Shown here one piece after another: positions 12,999 through 25,200 of a DNA stretch of 64,000 nucleotides. Under the pieces are notes generated by a model that saw only the letters and a list, made by a program, of their open reading frames with translations, was not told the DNA's origin and did no database searches. Both the position numbers and the translations under genes were made by a program. Location of the stretch: NCBI RefSeq assembly GCF_947172395.1, contig NC_069090.1, positions 7,264,291 to 7,328,290 on the forward strand, given 5' to 3'. The first letter of the stretch is position 1, and each line of letters begins with the position of its first letter. This DNA is from Bicyclus anynana (taxonomy: Eukaryota > Arthropoda > Insecta > Lepidoptera > Nymphalidae).

Positions 12999-14302
12999 AT
13001 TCGCTGACAGGACAGTTTGTAGTGTTGTAGGGAACTCTGGATCATCATCATTATATACCCATATCACTGCTGATCTACTGAACCGATTTTGAATTTTTTT
13101 ACCACTAGAAAGCCACGTCATTTGTGAGTGGCAAATGCTATCTTTTATACCCGTATTGACACGGGAACGGGAACTACGCGGGTGAAACTGTAGTGCGTTA
13201 TTTATAATGTTGTAATTTGAAAAGCATAATTAAATAAATTAAAGAAAATAATAAAATATCAAAATGTGATTAGCTCATTGCGATATTTACGCAAAACACG
13301 TCACCGCGTCCCATATTATTATAATTAATTAAATATTAACTCTAACTCAATTAACGTAAAGTGTATTTTTGTTTACGCGTGGGCTCCCCCATAATCGTTT
13401 ATTGCTAAAGATTACATTGCATACCAAAGGATTGCTATATAATTCATATGGTATACATTCATGGTTACCTACGTAGGTGTCGTAAATGGTGCATTATTAA
13501 GTACTTACTGGGGTCGATTTTCGCCCGGTACAATTATTTTAATCAAACCTGTCACTGGCGTTTCGTGCAGTTGCAAGGAAAAGATGAATAGATGTAAGTC
13601 AAGTTTAACAGTCATGCTTTATTATATTTATTAAAAATTAAAAACATTTAAATTACAGAACGGTTAGGCTTAATTTTATTACAGTGCAGCTGTACTAATA
13701 CTATAAAGAGATAAAGTTTGTGGTGTTGTAAGGGGGTAATCCCTGGTTCATCTTAACCAATTATGAAAAATCTTTTAATACTAGTGTTGACGTGTTGTAA
13801 AGGGTAATCCCTGGTTCTTCTTAACTGATTCTGAAAATTCTTTTAATACTAGAAAGCCTCGTTATTTGTGAGTATCATAGGCTGTATTTTATCCCTGTAT
13901 TCTCATGGGAACAGGAACTATGCGGGCAAAGCCGCGGAAATAAAAAAAATGTTTATGCCTTAAAAACGTTAGTGTGAGAGAGTTACAGCTCTCTCACACT
14001 ATTATAACCTAGATATGTCAAGAAATGTAAATTATACGCTAATCTTGATATAATTAATTTAATATTGACTCTATTTTACAATTATGTAAAGTGTATTTTT
14101 GTTTACACTCGACTAACGTCCGCGGAGGAGAGCCCCGTTGTTGAATAAAATTAGGGTTACCATGATAAATTAAACGAAAATCAGACATAATTATTGTGTC
14201 AAGAAATAGTTTACATCAAACCTTTCAATTTAACCCCTTCTTCCATGTTAAATCAGTGAGCAACAATTACTTGGTACACAGGGGACGGGGGTTATAAAAC
14301 AA

Positions 14303-14511
14303 CTAGCTGACGCCGCGCGGTTTTACCCGCGTGGTTCCCGTTCCCGTAGGAATACGGGGAAAATATAGCCTATAGCCTTCCTCGATAAATGGGCTATCTA
14401 ACACTGAAAGAATTTTTGAAATCGGACCAGTAGTTCCTGAGATTAGCGCGTTCAATCAAACAAACAAACAAACAAACAAACAACTCTTCAGCTTTATAAT
14501 ATTAGTATAGA
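14303..14511 (-). mobile_element. Helitron-like non-autonomous element, well preserved
   Basis: On the minus strand it starts TCTATACTAATATTATAAAG, has a CAAA microsatellite variant (14457-14482) and ends in a GC hairpin plus CTAG. Flanks read A on the left and T on the right of the element's own strand. Confidence 0.68.
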
Positions 14512-15093
14512 TTATGGCAGAAGTAAAACTATTACAGCTAAGCAAGGCTTACAAGTTAAAAGTTAACTTGAAAAATATATTGGAGAAGGAAAATTTCGTA
14601 CAAATTCCGTGTAAAAATAGTATGCGTGGCCAGAAAAGCATGCGCTTGGTTTTTCTGAATTTTCTTTTTCTGATTCGACACTTTCTTGGTTTTTCCAACA
14701 CGTTTTCTACCGCGATCCACCACGAGAAAAATGGGTGGTGCGTATCTTCCTCGTGTTAAATTGTCATAGACACTGTTTATGTTTTATACAAAGTATTTTA
14801 TTCCTCTTCCCAGTAAATACTAATAAAAGAAATTGAAGTGAAATATAACTGTGTTTTCTCAATAGTTTTCTATACGATACTAAAACAAAAAGCTTTTTTT
14901 AAATATTTGTCTGTCTGTCTGTGTATTTTGGGCTAATTTTTAAAAGGCTGAACCGATTTTGATGGAATTTTCACATTTAACGCGGATAATTAAGTCGTGA
15001 AAACCCGTAGGATAGATGTAAGTAGCAAAAAATGGCGAGTATAATATCCATTATTCAATAACCATTAGTAGTAGGTGATAGACAAGACTAGCA

Positions 15094-15405
15094 AGACGTG
15101 ATAGCCTAGTGATATGACTTCTGCCTTTGTTTCGGAGGACGTAGGTTCGCATCCGGTCCGGGCATGTACCTCCAATTTTTCAGTTATGTGCATTTTAAAA
15201 AATTAAATATCACATGTCTCAAACGGTGAAGGAAAATCATCGTTAGGAAACCTGCAAACCTGAGAATTTTCTTTATTCTCTACGTGTGTGAATTCTGCCA
15301 ATCTGCATTTGGCCAGCGTGGTGGACAGGCGTAACCCCTCTCATTCTGAGAGGAGGCTCGTGCTCAACAGTCAGCCAAATATGGGTTGCTAATGATGATG
15401 ATGAA
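15094..15405 (+). repeat. SINE family B, full length
   Basis: Sense copy from GACGTGATAGCCTAGTG through GGTTCGCATCCGGTCC to the ATGATGATGATG tail. Confidence 0.87.
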
Positions 15406-15620
15406 TAACCATTAAAGTGAATACAGTAAGTAGAGTAGGTGGGTAGAAACATTTTTTATTGTTATGACGCAATGTCGCTAAACAATGATACAGCTTAATT
15501 CATACTCAAGCAAACACATGCATCACATGTAAATATTGGATCTTGAAATCCTTTAAATAATGTATGCATTGGTAGGAGTAGATAAGCATACCTACTCAAA
15601 CAGTAGGTACTGACACTAAG

Positions 15621-15777
15621 TATTTTTTATTCTTTACAAATTAACCCTTGACCACAATCTCACCTGGTAAGTGATGATACAATCTACGTTAAGAAAACCT
15701 CATTCGGCCCAGCCGGGGATCGTACCCTGGACGTCTATCTTGTAAATCTACCGCGCGTACCACTGCGCCACGGAGGG
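15621..15777 (-). repeat. SINE family A, internally deleted
   Basis: Tail half and tRNA head are joined directly; most of the body is missing. Ends CACTGCGCCACGGAGG. Confidence 0.82.
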
Positions 15778-16142
15778 TATGAAATTTGGACATTGTGACG
15801 GTTAATTCATCATGTGTGGTTTCCATAGATGTCAATGTCCATAGATCTCATCGATATACTAAAAGAAATAACGTAGCGCATTATGTATTTAGTCTACATA
15901 AGTATTATACTCGTATTTTTATTATACTTCATAATTTAATTCTTCCTAAAATGTCTTCAAACCTTTATTAGACTTTTAATCGGAAAATAATCTCTAAACC
16001 CGTTATCAGCATCGCTACGATTACAAATTTCACCGTTAGTCACGTCCATTCAGATCTCGGCCGTCTGGGAACCCTAAACATTTCACGAACAAAAAAAAAA
16101 AACAAAGTGTCAAGTAAAACCTACTTGCACCACGGTAACTGG

Positions 16143-16235
16143 TCAGTCACTCTCGCGCCGGCGTCGTAAAATGGCGTTCTAAATGTTCTAAATTCGACCG
16201 TTACCGTTGCAACATTCCAATTTCGAATTTCAAAC
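16143..16235 (+). promoter_or_regulatory. Putative core promoter and 5' leader of the CD36-family gene
   Basis: An arthropod-type initiator, TCAGT, lies at 16143-16147 in a locally GC-rich patch (CTCTCGCGCCGGCGTCG) 91 bases before the proposed start codon. No TATA box is visible at about -30. If transcription starts at the initiator A (16145), the leader contains two minimal upstream frames: ATG GCG TTC TAA at 16171-16182 and ATG TTC TAA at 16183-16191. The assignment rests on motif and position only. Confidence 0.4.
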
Positions 16236-16290
16236 ATGGCGTTCACGTTTACGCGGATTTTCGAATACCTGAAGGATAACAAACGAATAA
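16236..16290 (+). CDS. CD36-family gene, first coding exon (cytoplasmic N-terminus)
   Basis: The exon begins with ATG in a good insect context (CAAACATGG) and encodes 18 residues, MAFTFTRIFEYLKDNKRI, plus one base before a consensus donor (GTGAGT at 16291). The phase (1) is exactly what exon 2 needs, and the split codon becomes arginine. A short tail with K and R residues just before the membrane helix is normal for CD36 proteins. It sits directly downstream of a GC-richer patch in AT-rich DNA, consistent with a promoter. No homology by itself supports so short a peptide, and it lies 18.6 kb from exon 2, so transcript evidence could still show another first exon. Confidence 0.74.
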
Positions 16291-19200
16291 GTGAGTGGTG
16301 TGGTTAATAATTTAAAATGCAAGTAGGATATACGCGGTTCATAATTTGTAATTCAGCCTTCAATTGGTTAAAATTGTAATAGAAACTTTGTTTTTGTTAG
16401 TTACTCAACAGTGAAATATTTGTTGGTAAGATTCGACTTGAAAGTGAATCGGCCAGTGAGATGTTATTACCTCTAGATTCCTACCAAAACCTTGTAACGT
16501 GAGATTTTTTTTTAAAGCATAAGATCAGCTTCTTCATCTTTTTAATGCATTTTAGAACGATAATATGTATTAAATGGTCTACTTACGGTAATGTAAATTA
16601 GTAACAGTTTATAATTGCAAGAAATTAAATGAACTACTTTGTTACTTTGTTTTTTAATAGAAAGTAAAGGATTTATATCTCCATTTGCTAAATGAAATTC
16701 TCAGCTGTTTTTAACAACCTAATTGTTATATTGTGTCAGTGATATTTTAATATAATTAATTTGTTAATTATTGTGTGACTATTTCAATCATCTAGTTTGC
16801 AACGTTAGATTTTCAAAATCAATGGCAAAATATATTTTTTTAAGTAGGCATAATTTACAAGCACTTTTCGAGCGTCAGGATTGATAGAAAACAGTTTTGC
16901 CTCTTGAAAACCTCTACATTTTTGTACATGAAAGTAATTGCTATCAAAAACAATGCATGACCCACATATCCATTGACTGATACTGACCAAGTTACAGAAC
17001 GTACCCGTAATGCTCTTGGCAAATCTATCATTATACTTTTACTCGCGCGCACAGCAACTAAATGTTTCGAAAACGCTCATAACGCGTTAAAGCGTATATT
17101 TGTGTTACTAGCAAACGCCCGTGACTTTCGTCCGCGTGGAAACCTTTTTGGAAATTTTAAAGAGAAACAATTTTATCATACAACAATAATTTGCGTAACT
17201 TCAACCGTTTAAGCAGCGCACGCAATGCAAGCTTTCAAAGAAAATATTTATTCCCGTTTTTCTACATTTTTCATTGATGCTCCAATACGGTCGTAGCCTG
17301 ATCCACCAATTAACATGACGCTACGACCTTCTTCGATAAATGAACTTACTATTCAACCCAAAAAGTTTTTAACATTTCGTATCAATAATTCCTGAGATTA
17401 GCAAAACAACCAAACAAACAAACACTTTAGCTACAAAATATTTAAATTATGTATATATTTCATCGTTACGATGACGTCTGTGCAAGTAATGTTCAGTAAA
17501 ACGTCGTAAATTGAACGATATTTATGTCACTTCACTCAACTTGATGGCCAACATAAAACCGCTCACGCAACGTTTGATTCATTCTCATCTGATGATGATA
17601 ACAATAATAAATCATTCGTTACAATGCTAATGTTCTCAATAAGTATGTCACTGGATAATCAAATTATACCAATTGTTTAGGAAAATTCAATTTCTTTCAT
17701 AATATCTTAGTGGTCTGGGCCTTCCATATTATATTATAGATAGTAGACGCCGCGCGGTTTCACCCGCGTGGTTCCGGTTCCTATAACAATACGGGGATAA
17801 AATAGTAGTACCTATATAACCTATGACACTCACAAATATGTGGTTTGCTAGTGGTAAAATAATTTTCAAAAAAGGTTCGGTAATTCCAGAGATTACCCCC
17901 TAAAATACAAACTTTACCTCATTATACTCGTATTATTAGTGTATAGCTTGGCAAATTCGTTCGTAACACTCCCGATGGTCCGCACGACTGATGCACCTCA
18001 TTTCCCCGCACGCACGATTTCACACCCGCGTAGTTTTTCCCCCCGTCGCCCACATATCATGGGAGTGTCATCAACGAACTTGCCAGACTATAGATTAGTA
18101 CCTAATGATACCTCTACCCGTATCGACCTTAACAATTACAAATAAATAATCTGTTGTGGGCAGTAAGAATTTAGCCCGCGAAACATGAAGTGAACACTAA
18201 AAGCCTTTCTAAATGAAAAAATTTACATATGTAATTAAGTTTAATGCCGACTGTATTGTTGGCCAACCGCCGCAGCCTTCAAAATGTTGAAATTCATGGA
18301 AACGGACGCAATCGGCGCGTTTGGAAAACGTGATTCTACGCGAAATGTAAACGTTTACATTAAATATTTACAAATATGCGCACCGATTGTTATCCACGAT
18401 CATGTGGATTACGAGTAGCTCGGATGACATTCATCCGTATTCACAGACACCTATGTGCGTCTTAATACCAACATAGCAGACCCGCGTGTAGTTCCGGTTC
18501 CCGTGAGTATACAGGGAGAAAATATAGCCCATGACACTCACAATTAACGTGGCTTACAAATGGTAAGATTTACAAATTTACAAAATCAATAAAAAAAAAG
18601 ATTCCGACGAATTGATAACCTCCTCCTTTTTTGGAGTCGGTTAAAGATTACTCCCTACAACCTTACATACTCACAAACTTTACCTCTTTATACTAATACT
18701 ATATAGTAGTGTAGTAGTATAGTATACTCGTAGTAGTAGTGACTATCTTTACTAATACTAGCATGCATCCGCGCGTAATGAGTTCTCGTAGAAATACAGC
18801 TTATGACACTCACAATTACCGTGACTTTCCATTGGTAAGAGAATTTTTGAAATCAGCTTTGTAGATCCAATGATTACCCTCTACAACTTTATCTACAAAC
18901 TTTACCTCTTTATACGTATAGAATACTCATATAGATATAGATAAAGCAAGGTATAAATGTATGCTCCTAATAAGCGCATTTATCAGTTTTTTATATCAAT
19001 TAAGAAACGTTTGTTTGTCTTGTTCGAAATGGCTGTTAATTTAATAGGCATACGCCTTTCTAAATTCTTTTCTGTAGATACAAATAATAATTCACGGAAT
19101 TCTTTTCAATGTGGGAAACATTGACGACAGCTGCTTTAGTTCCTATTTCATCGGATCGGATAAATATTATGTAGTACATTCGAATGTAGCTTTGAACTTA

Positions 19201-22200
19201 AATATATTTCTGTACTCTATTGGGACAGGTCATGTTAGTTTGTGGTACTGGTAAATATTGAATGATTTTAACCGACTTCAAAAAAATGAGAGGTCCTAAA
19301 TTCGAGTGTATGTTTTTTTTTTGTATGTATGTTACCTGATTACTCGAAGACGCTTGGACCGATTTGAATAATTCTTTTTTTGTTCGAAAGAGTATACACC
19401 GGCGGTGGTCCCATTTTCATCATGTCGGGATCTGATGACGGGATCCTGGAGAAATCGAAGAGAACTTTCAAAAATCGTAAAAGACAAACCTTTCGAGTGA
19501 TAAAAAGTAGTTATCTTGTGATTGGGCTTGCTTAATTTGTATTGATGAGCACATTTCACTTAAAGATGTAGGTTGTGACTGTCATTTCAGGTTTTAACAC
19601 GACTACACAGAGCAACATACATTGAGGGATTTTTTCTTGCCTACATCTAAATCTACTAGTAGTATGATTACACTAAAAATTGATTAATAAAAAGATTCAA
19701 TAATAAAAATTCAACCGACTTCAAATACATAAAACGTACCGACTAAACTAAAAAGCGAAAAATAACATCGTATTATGTAGTATTCTACCTATTGATCAGT
19801 TTGAAGGCGGTGATAAACCGGTGTCGCATTAAATTAAGACTTTTCAAGAGCTACATGAAAGAACACAATCTGGAAAACCTCTATCTTTATGATATTCTGT
19901 CATGCCTTGAATTAATACATCACCGGGTTAGCACCGCCTTGAAACTGATCAGTAGATAGAACATAATACGATGTTATTTTTCGCTTTTTAGTGTAGTCAG
20001 TACGTTTTATGTTTTTGAAGTCGGTTGAATTTTTATTATTAAATTTTTTTGATTTAGTTTATTGAGATGGGTAAAACTGTTTAACTTAAGAATACTTTTT
20101 AACATATATTTTTTTTAATTTCATAATTCGAGTTTGAGATGCTTTGAGCCCGTTCCACAGAATAGTCCAAGTATACGTAGAATATTCGATTAAATAACAC
20201 CGACAGTATCGTAATTCGTAACCTAGTTTCAACAGCATTGTGCCTCTTCTATTGAGTCGGACAATAAAACTCGGATAAAGTCGAATACCTCGGTAACTAC
20301 GTAACAAGTACGCACTGTGTTATTTTTAATTAATTTGAATAAAATGTATTACAGGCCGCAATAATTAAAAATCATTACATTATAATTACTTAAGTGAGAT
20401 TACACCAAATGCTTTCACCAGATGGTGCTGTGAAGAAATTTAACAAATTATACCATGTTGATTAATTACAGAAAATCCTAGTCATATTTAGGTAAAATAT
20501 AGTAATTATGTTTAGTTAATGAGTAATTTAAGTTGTAATAATTCCTTGAAAATAAATCCATAAAGTTAATGGAATTTACGTGACTTTGCTTTGTTTTTTA
20601 TGTCGTTTACATAAAGTTCAAAATACAAAAATAATTAATTTTATCACTACTTTATAATATATATTTACGATATAAATTATATTATAATACTTTATAATAT
20701 AATTTATATCATAAATATAAAACTCACGTCTTAAAATAGCTGGTAGAGATATCTTAGATAAAGATCTGCGTTTAAACGCTATATTATGGTATGAAAATAT
20801 GAATAAAAACTCATATACCATTCTCGTGCCTTCTAAGTAATTATCGTACCACATGCAATTGTTAAATGTAAAATACCGTCTGTCTATATGATACCTATCG
20901 TTTATAAAAATATAATAAATGAGGCAAATTACATTAAAATCATATTATTTTTCCTTAACGATACCTAAACTACCAACGTATCACCGCGACTTTATTGCAT
21001 CGGTGCCACCGATAAAAATTGTTATACCGTTCATCATTCGTTTCATCAAGTTTCAGATTCATCAAATTAATCTGAAACTTGACGAAACAACATTTATGGA
21101 ATTTCCATTTTATTTTTTAACTCGCCATTTCACCCGCATAACTCCCGTTACCGTGGCAGCTCGTCGTTATCAACCCATATACGGCTCACTGCTGAGCTCG
21201 AGTCTCCTCTCAGAATGAGAGGGGTTAGGCCACTAGTCCACCACGCTGGCCCAATGCGGATTGGCAGACTTCACACACGCAGAGAATTAAGAAATTCTCT
21301 GGCGTGCAGGTTTCCTCACAATGTTTTCCTTCACCGTTTGAGACACGTAATATTTAATTTTTTAAAATGCACACAACTGAAAAGTTGGAGGTACATGCCC
21401 CGGACCGGATTCGAACCCACACCCTCTGGGCTATCACGTCATGGCAGCTCAGGATAACACAAATAGCATGGCTTTCTATTAAACGAATTTTCAAAATTGT
21501 CTAAGAAGATCCAAACATTACCCCCTAATACTTTACAAACGGACAAACTATACCTTTTATTATTGTCGTATTCGTTGATGTAGAGCTTTTTATAGTAACT
21601 GCGAAATCATAATTAAATCTTAATACTACCGCTATGAATAGTCAATTATATTCATCAAACTCAAATATAAACACAGTCAGTCTATGTGGCTTCGGACATT
21701 GAGGTCCTAAGAGTCCTGAGATCCCTTGTGGAGAGTGCCCAGTATTGAAAACTGAACGCCCATACAAATCTAACAATCATTATGATCAACGACGTCATTA
21801 ATTCGTGCCATTTTGTATGTGGTGTTTTTCAGGGCAGTGCCGCAAATATGACCCTCTAAATCCCTGTAGCTCCGAAAGGAATGATCGCAGATACCCTATT
21901 ACAGAATTGCTTTACTATTAGCATACTCTTGGCCACTTAACTGCACGCGGGAAATACACTTCCCGGTAAATTTATATACAATTTAAAAAATCGTCATCAT
22001 CCCTATTGTTTAATAGTAACAAATAAAATACGCTGCACCTTATATTCACCTTCATATTTCGTATCACCTCGAATATCCTCATAGGTATGCGTTAGCCGTT
22101 TGTGTAAATTAGACCCCATGCAGCATGAGTCTGTCCCTAGTATGAAACACAACCCATGAATATTCCGATTACATAACACATTACGTGTCGGAACAATATC

Positions 22201-25200
22201 TGGGCGCACGGCTACGTACAAGCTAAGTAGGTACGTTACCATCAACCAGTTGACCGTGTCAAGGGAACATGTGAGAAATTGTTAACGAGACCGGAACATC
22301 AACTGATATGATTATACATGTTTGTAGGTTCAGAATACCTCATAGTCTAGACTAGATAGACTAATTCACTCACATTAGAAGATGGAAGTCTACTGCAGGA
22401 CATAGGCCTTATGTAGGGGCTCTCAAACACCAAGCTCCTGAGCCGCCTGCATCCAGCAACTCCCTAGAAGTATAACTGAAAAATGTATATAATAAGTATA
22501 CACCAATAATGAAATATACACGTCTCGTAAAAAATAGTCCATTTATAGGTACTTACTTACCTTTTATTATTTTTTAACAATGTTTATCTATAAAGATGAA
22601 AGATTTGTTTGTGTATTTTGAATAGGGTCTGGAACCGGTTTGAAAAAATCTTTCACTGTTGAGAAGCTACACTATCCCCAAGTGCTATATTTTATAAAAT
22701 ATAATACAAACTATTAAAAAATATTTTTTAAAAAAAGTCTTTATATAAGCACATTATTAGAGCACTATTAAGTTTTTCGGTAGATATATTTTATCTATCC
22801 AAAAATTCAATTTTGCTTCAAAGTGCTTGACTCTGGCTGGCCTCTTCAACAAAGTACGCGTATTTATTTAACACTTCATAGACTGTGCGCTATGCTGTAT
22901 ACCTAGTTATATACCATGAAATATATTTTAACTAGTTTTGCCGCACTGTTTTAACCGCGTAGATCTTTTGTACTTTATCTCTGTGACAAATTTCATTTAG
23001 ATCCGTTTTGCCGTTCTGAAGTTTAAATGCTGCAAATAAACCGATATTATCTTGTATAGTATACTAGCGGACGCCCGCAACTTCATCTTATAAATTTTTA
23101 ATTAGTGTATGCTTTCATTAACCCCTTTGAACCCCTAAAGGGTTGAATTTTAAAAAAACCTCGTGTCAAATAACATTTTCATGATCTATGCACAAATATT
23201 TATAACTGTAACTCTAAAAATGAAGGACTTCCCATATTCCCTATTTCACCCCTATTTCAACCCCTTCTCTTTTTATTTTAGGGACAAAAATTCTGCTCCT
23301 TCCCATTTATAGTAATATCTTGATCGGTTCAACTGCTAAGCCGTGAAAAGGTAACAGACAGACAAACTTACATTCGCATTTATAATATCATATATTATCG
23401 GATAATACGTTAACGGCAAATGCAATCCGTTATTGTGTAAAATTCCTAGAAATTGTATACATAAGAATTGTATACAATTTCATATATTTCGGGTGACATA
23501 TACCTAAATGATTACGAGTGTTTAAACATGACGAAGAACGGTGCTTACATCGGCTATTAACGCTACTTATATTATGTACTTCTTATCGAAATCGGACACG
23601 TCAAATTCATCCGCAAAATTGATTATAAAATTATTGCATGCGTTATATCCATTTCCCAGTATGTGAAAAATGCGTTGCGTGCGTCTCTTGCGGCAATCTG
23701 CAATTAACTATTATGCGCAACTCTAACGCATATGTGAGTATGGCCATGTTTAACACGTACCATATATTACAAACGTAGTTATGCAAATTAAAAATATATG
23801 AACTTGGTTGATTACCTCACATTAATCATGTTTGAACTTTGCTTTTTTGCACACAACTATCAATTCACTGTAGGTATGTAATGGTATTTTTAAAAAGTTT
23901 TTAATAACAAGATGGAATGGAAGACGCTTGATTAAAGTTGATACGATAACATTAAATGGTTACCTATACTACAACGAGGTAAAGTTTGTGAGTTTTATTC
24001 AAATAGAATCTACTAAACCGATTTTGAATCAATCTCAATGTCTGTCAACGAATACGTCATAGTTAGTGTGTTAGCCTGCCACTGACAATTTAAAATGCAA
24101 TGATAGCTAAAGGCGTGTATTACATGGATAGTCGGAATTATTTGAATTACTTTGTATGAAAAATAAGTTTTTTTTTTAGTTAATAAAATAGTTATATAGC
24201 TCCTATAAGTGGACTCGTCAATACCTTGAAGTTATGGGAAGAACTCCACAACACCCTGTATACACTTCATGCAGTTCTAATATACAAGCGCCATTTCTCG
24301 TAAACTGCCAGTGATAGCTAAACGAGCGAGCTGCAGTGTTCTACAAAAATACACGCTTTACATAACCAGTTTCCTCTTTGCGCAAGTTGTACGCGTCACC
24401 GAATTGACATAATCTCTCGGAATTACCACTCATTTTCAACTGACATCGATAACTAAAGACGTTCTTGTTTAGTAGATGCAGAGGCAATCAAGAGAAAATG
24501 AGACTTCGGGCTTCTTTTCCGACGCCCTAGCCATATTTTTTACAAGCGGGCGCCCGCGACTTCGTCTGCTTGGAAATATATGTAAACTTTCAACCTCTAT
24601 TTTATCCCCTTGGGGTTAGAATTGAACAAAATCTTTTCTTAGCGGATGCCTACGTCATAGCATCTACCTACATGCCAAATTTTAGCCCGATCCGTCAGGT
24701 AGTTTGGGCTGTGCTTTGATAGATCACTATGTCAGTCAGTCACCTTTGAGTTTTATATATTTAGATAACATGATCAATATTTCCGATTCCCTCGCCTTTA
24801 CCGGCAGAGGGGGTGATAATCTCTGAACTAGACAGATGACAGACGAACATGGTGAATACTATAAGGGTTCCTTGTTGACTACGGAACCCTTTGAAGAAAT
24901 AATACGAACTGCTCACTCTCACTGTCACTGCTCTTAAAAGCAAACAAAGCTTTTATTTTACCTTTGACATTTTTCATAGAAATGTCAAAAATAAACGTTG
25001 TCTCTGTCTTTGTACTTGTATGTACTTTGCTTTGTAGCTATTGTTTAGTTTTAAAATTGTTTGAACAGTAGAAGTATTTTTAACTTTCACGATTTTATAC
25101 TTTACTACCAGACCCACAGTTCTGGTAGTCTGTAGTGTTGTCTAGAAGTAGATACAGAAAATTACTCTAAGACCAGTTTTCCACAAAGCTCATAACCGCA

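Larger units (their letters stand above)
1..16142. other. Intergenic region upstream of the CD36-family gene
   Basis: No host exon is recognised. Apart from the elements listed separately, the sequence is AT-rich relics. Stretches where I see nothing definite: 277-900, 1108-1780, 4011-4560, 6600-7640, 7830-8380, 8460-9050, 9250-10420, 11855-12510, 13200-13690, 14515-14880 and 15406-15620. Diverged Helitron-like fragments are at about 13067-13195, 13697-13935 and 10753-10955. Confidence 0.6.

Noticed and set aside
14514..14759. 81-residue frame MAEVKLLQLSKAYK...
   Set aside because: Begins at the edge of a Helitron-like element, has no domain, and the composition is that of AT-rich non-coding DNA.
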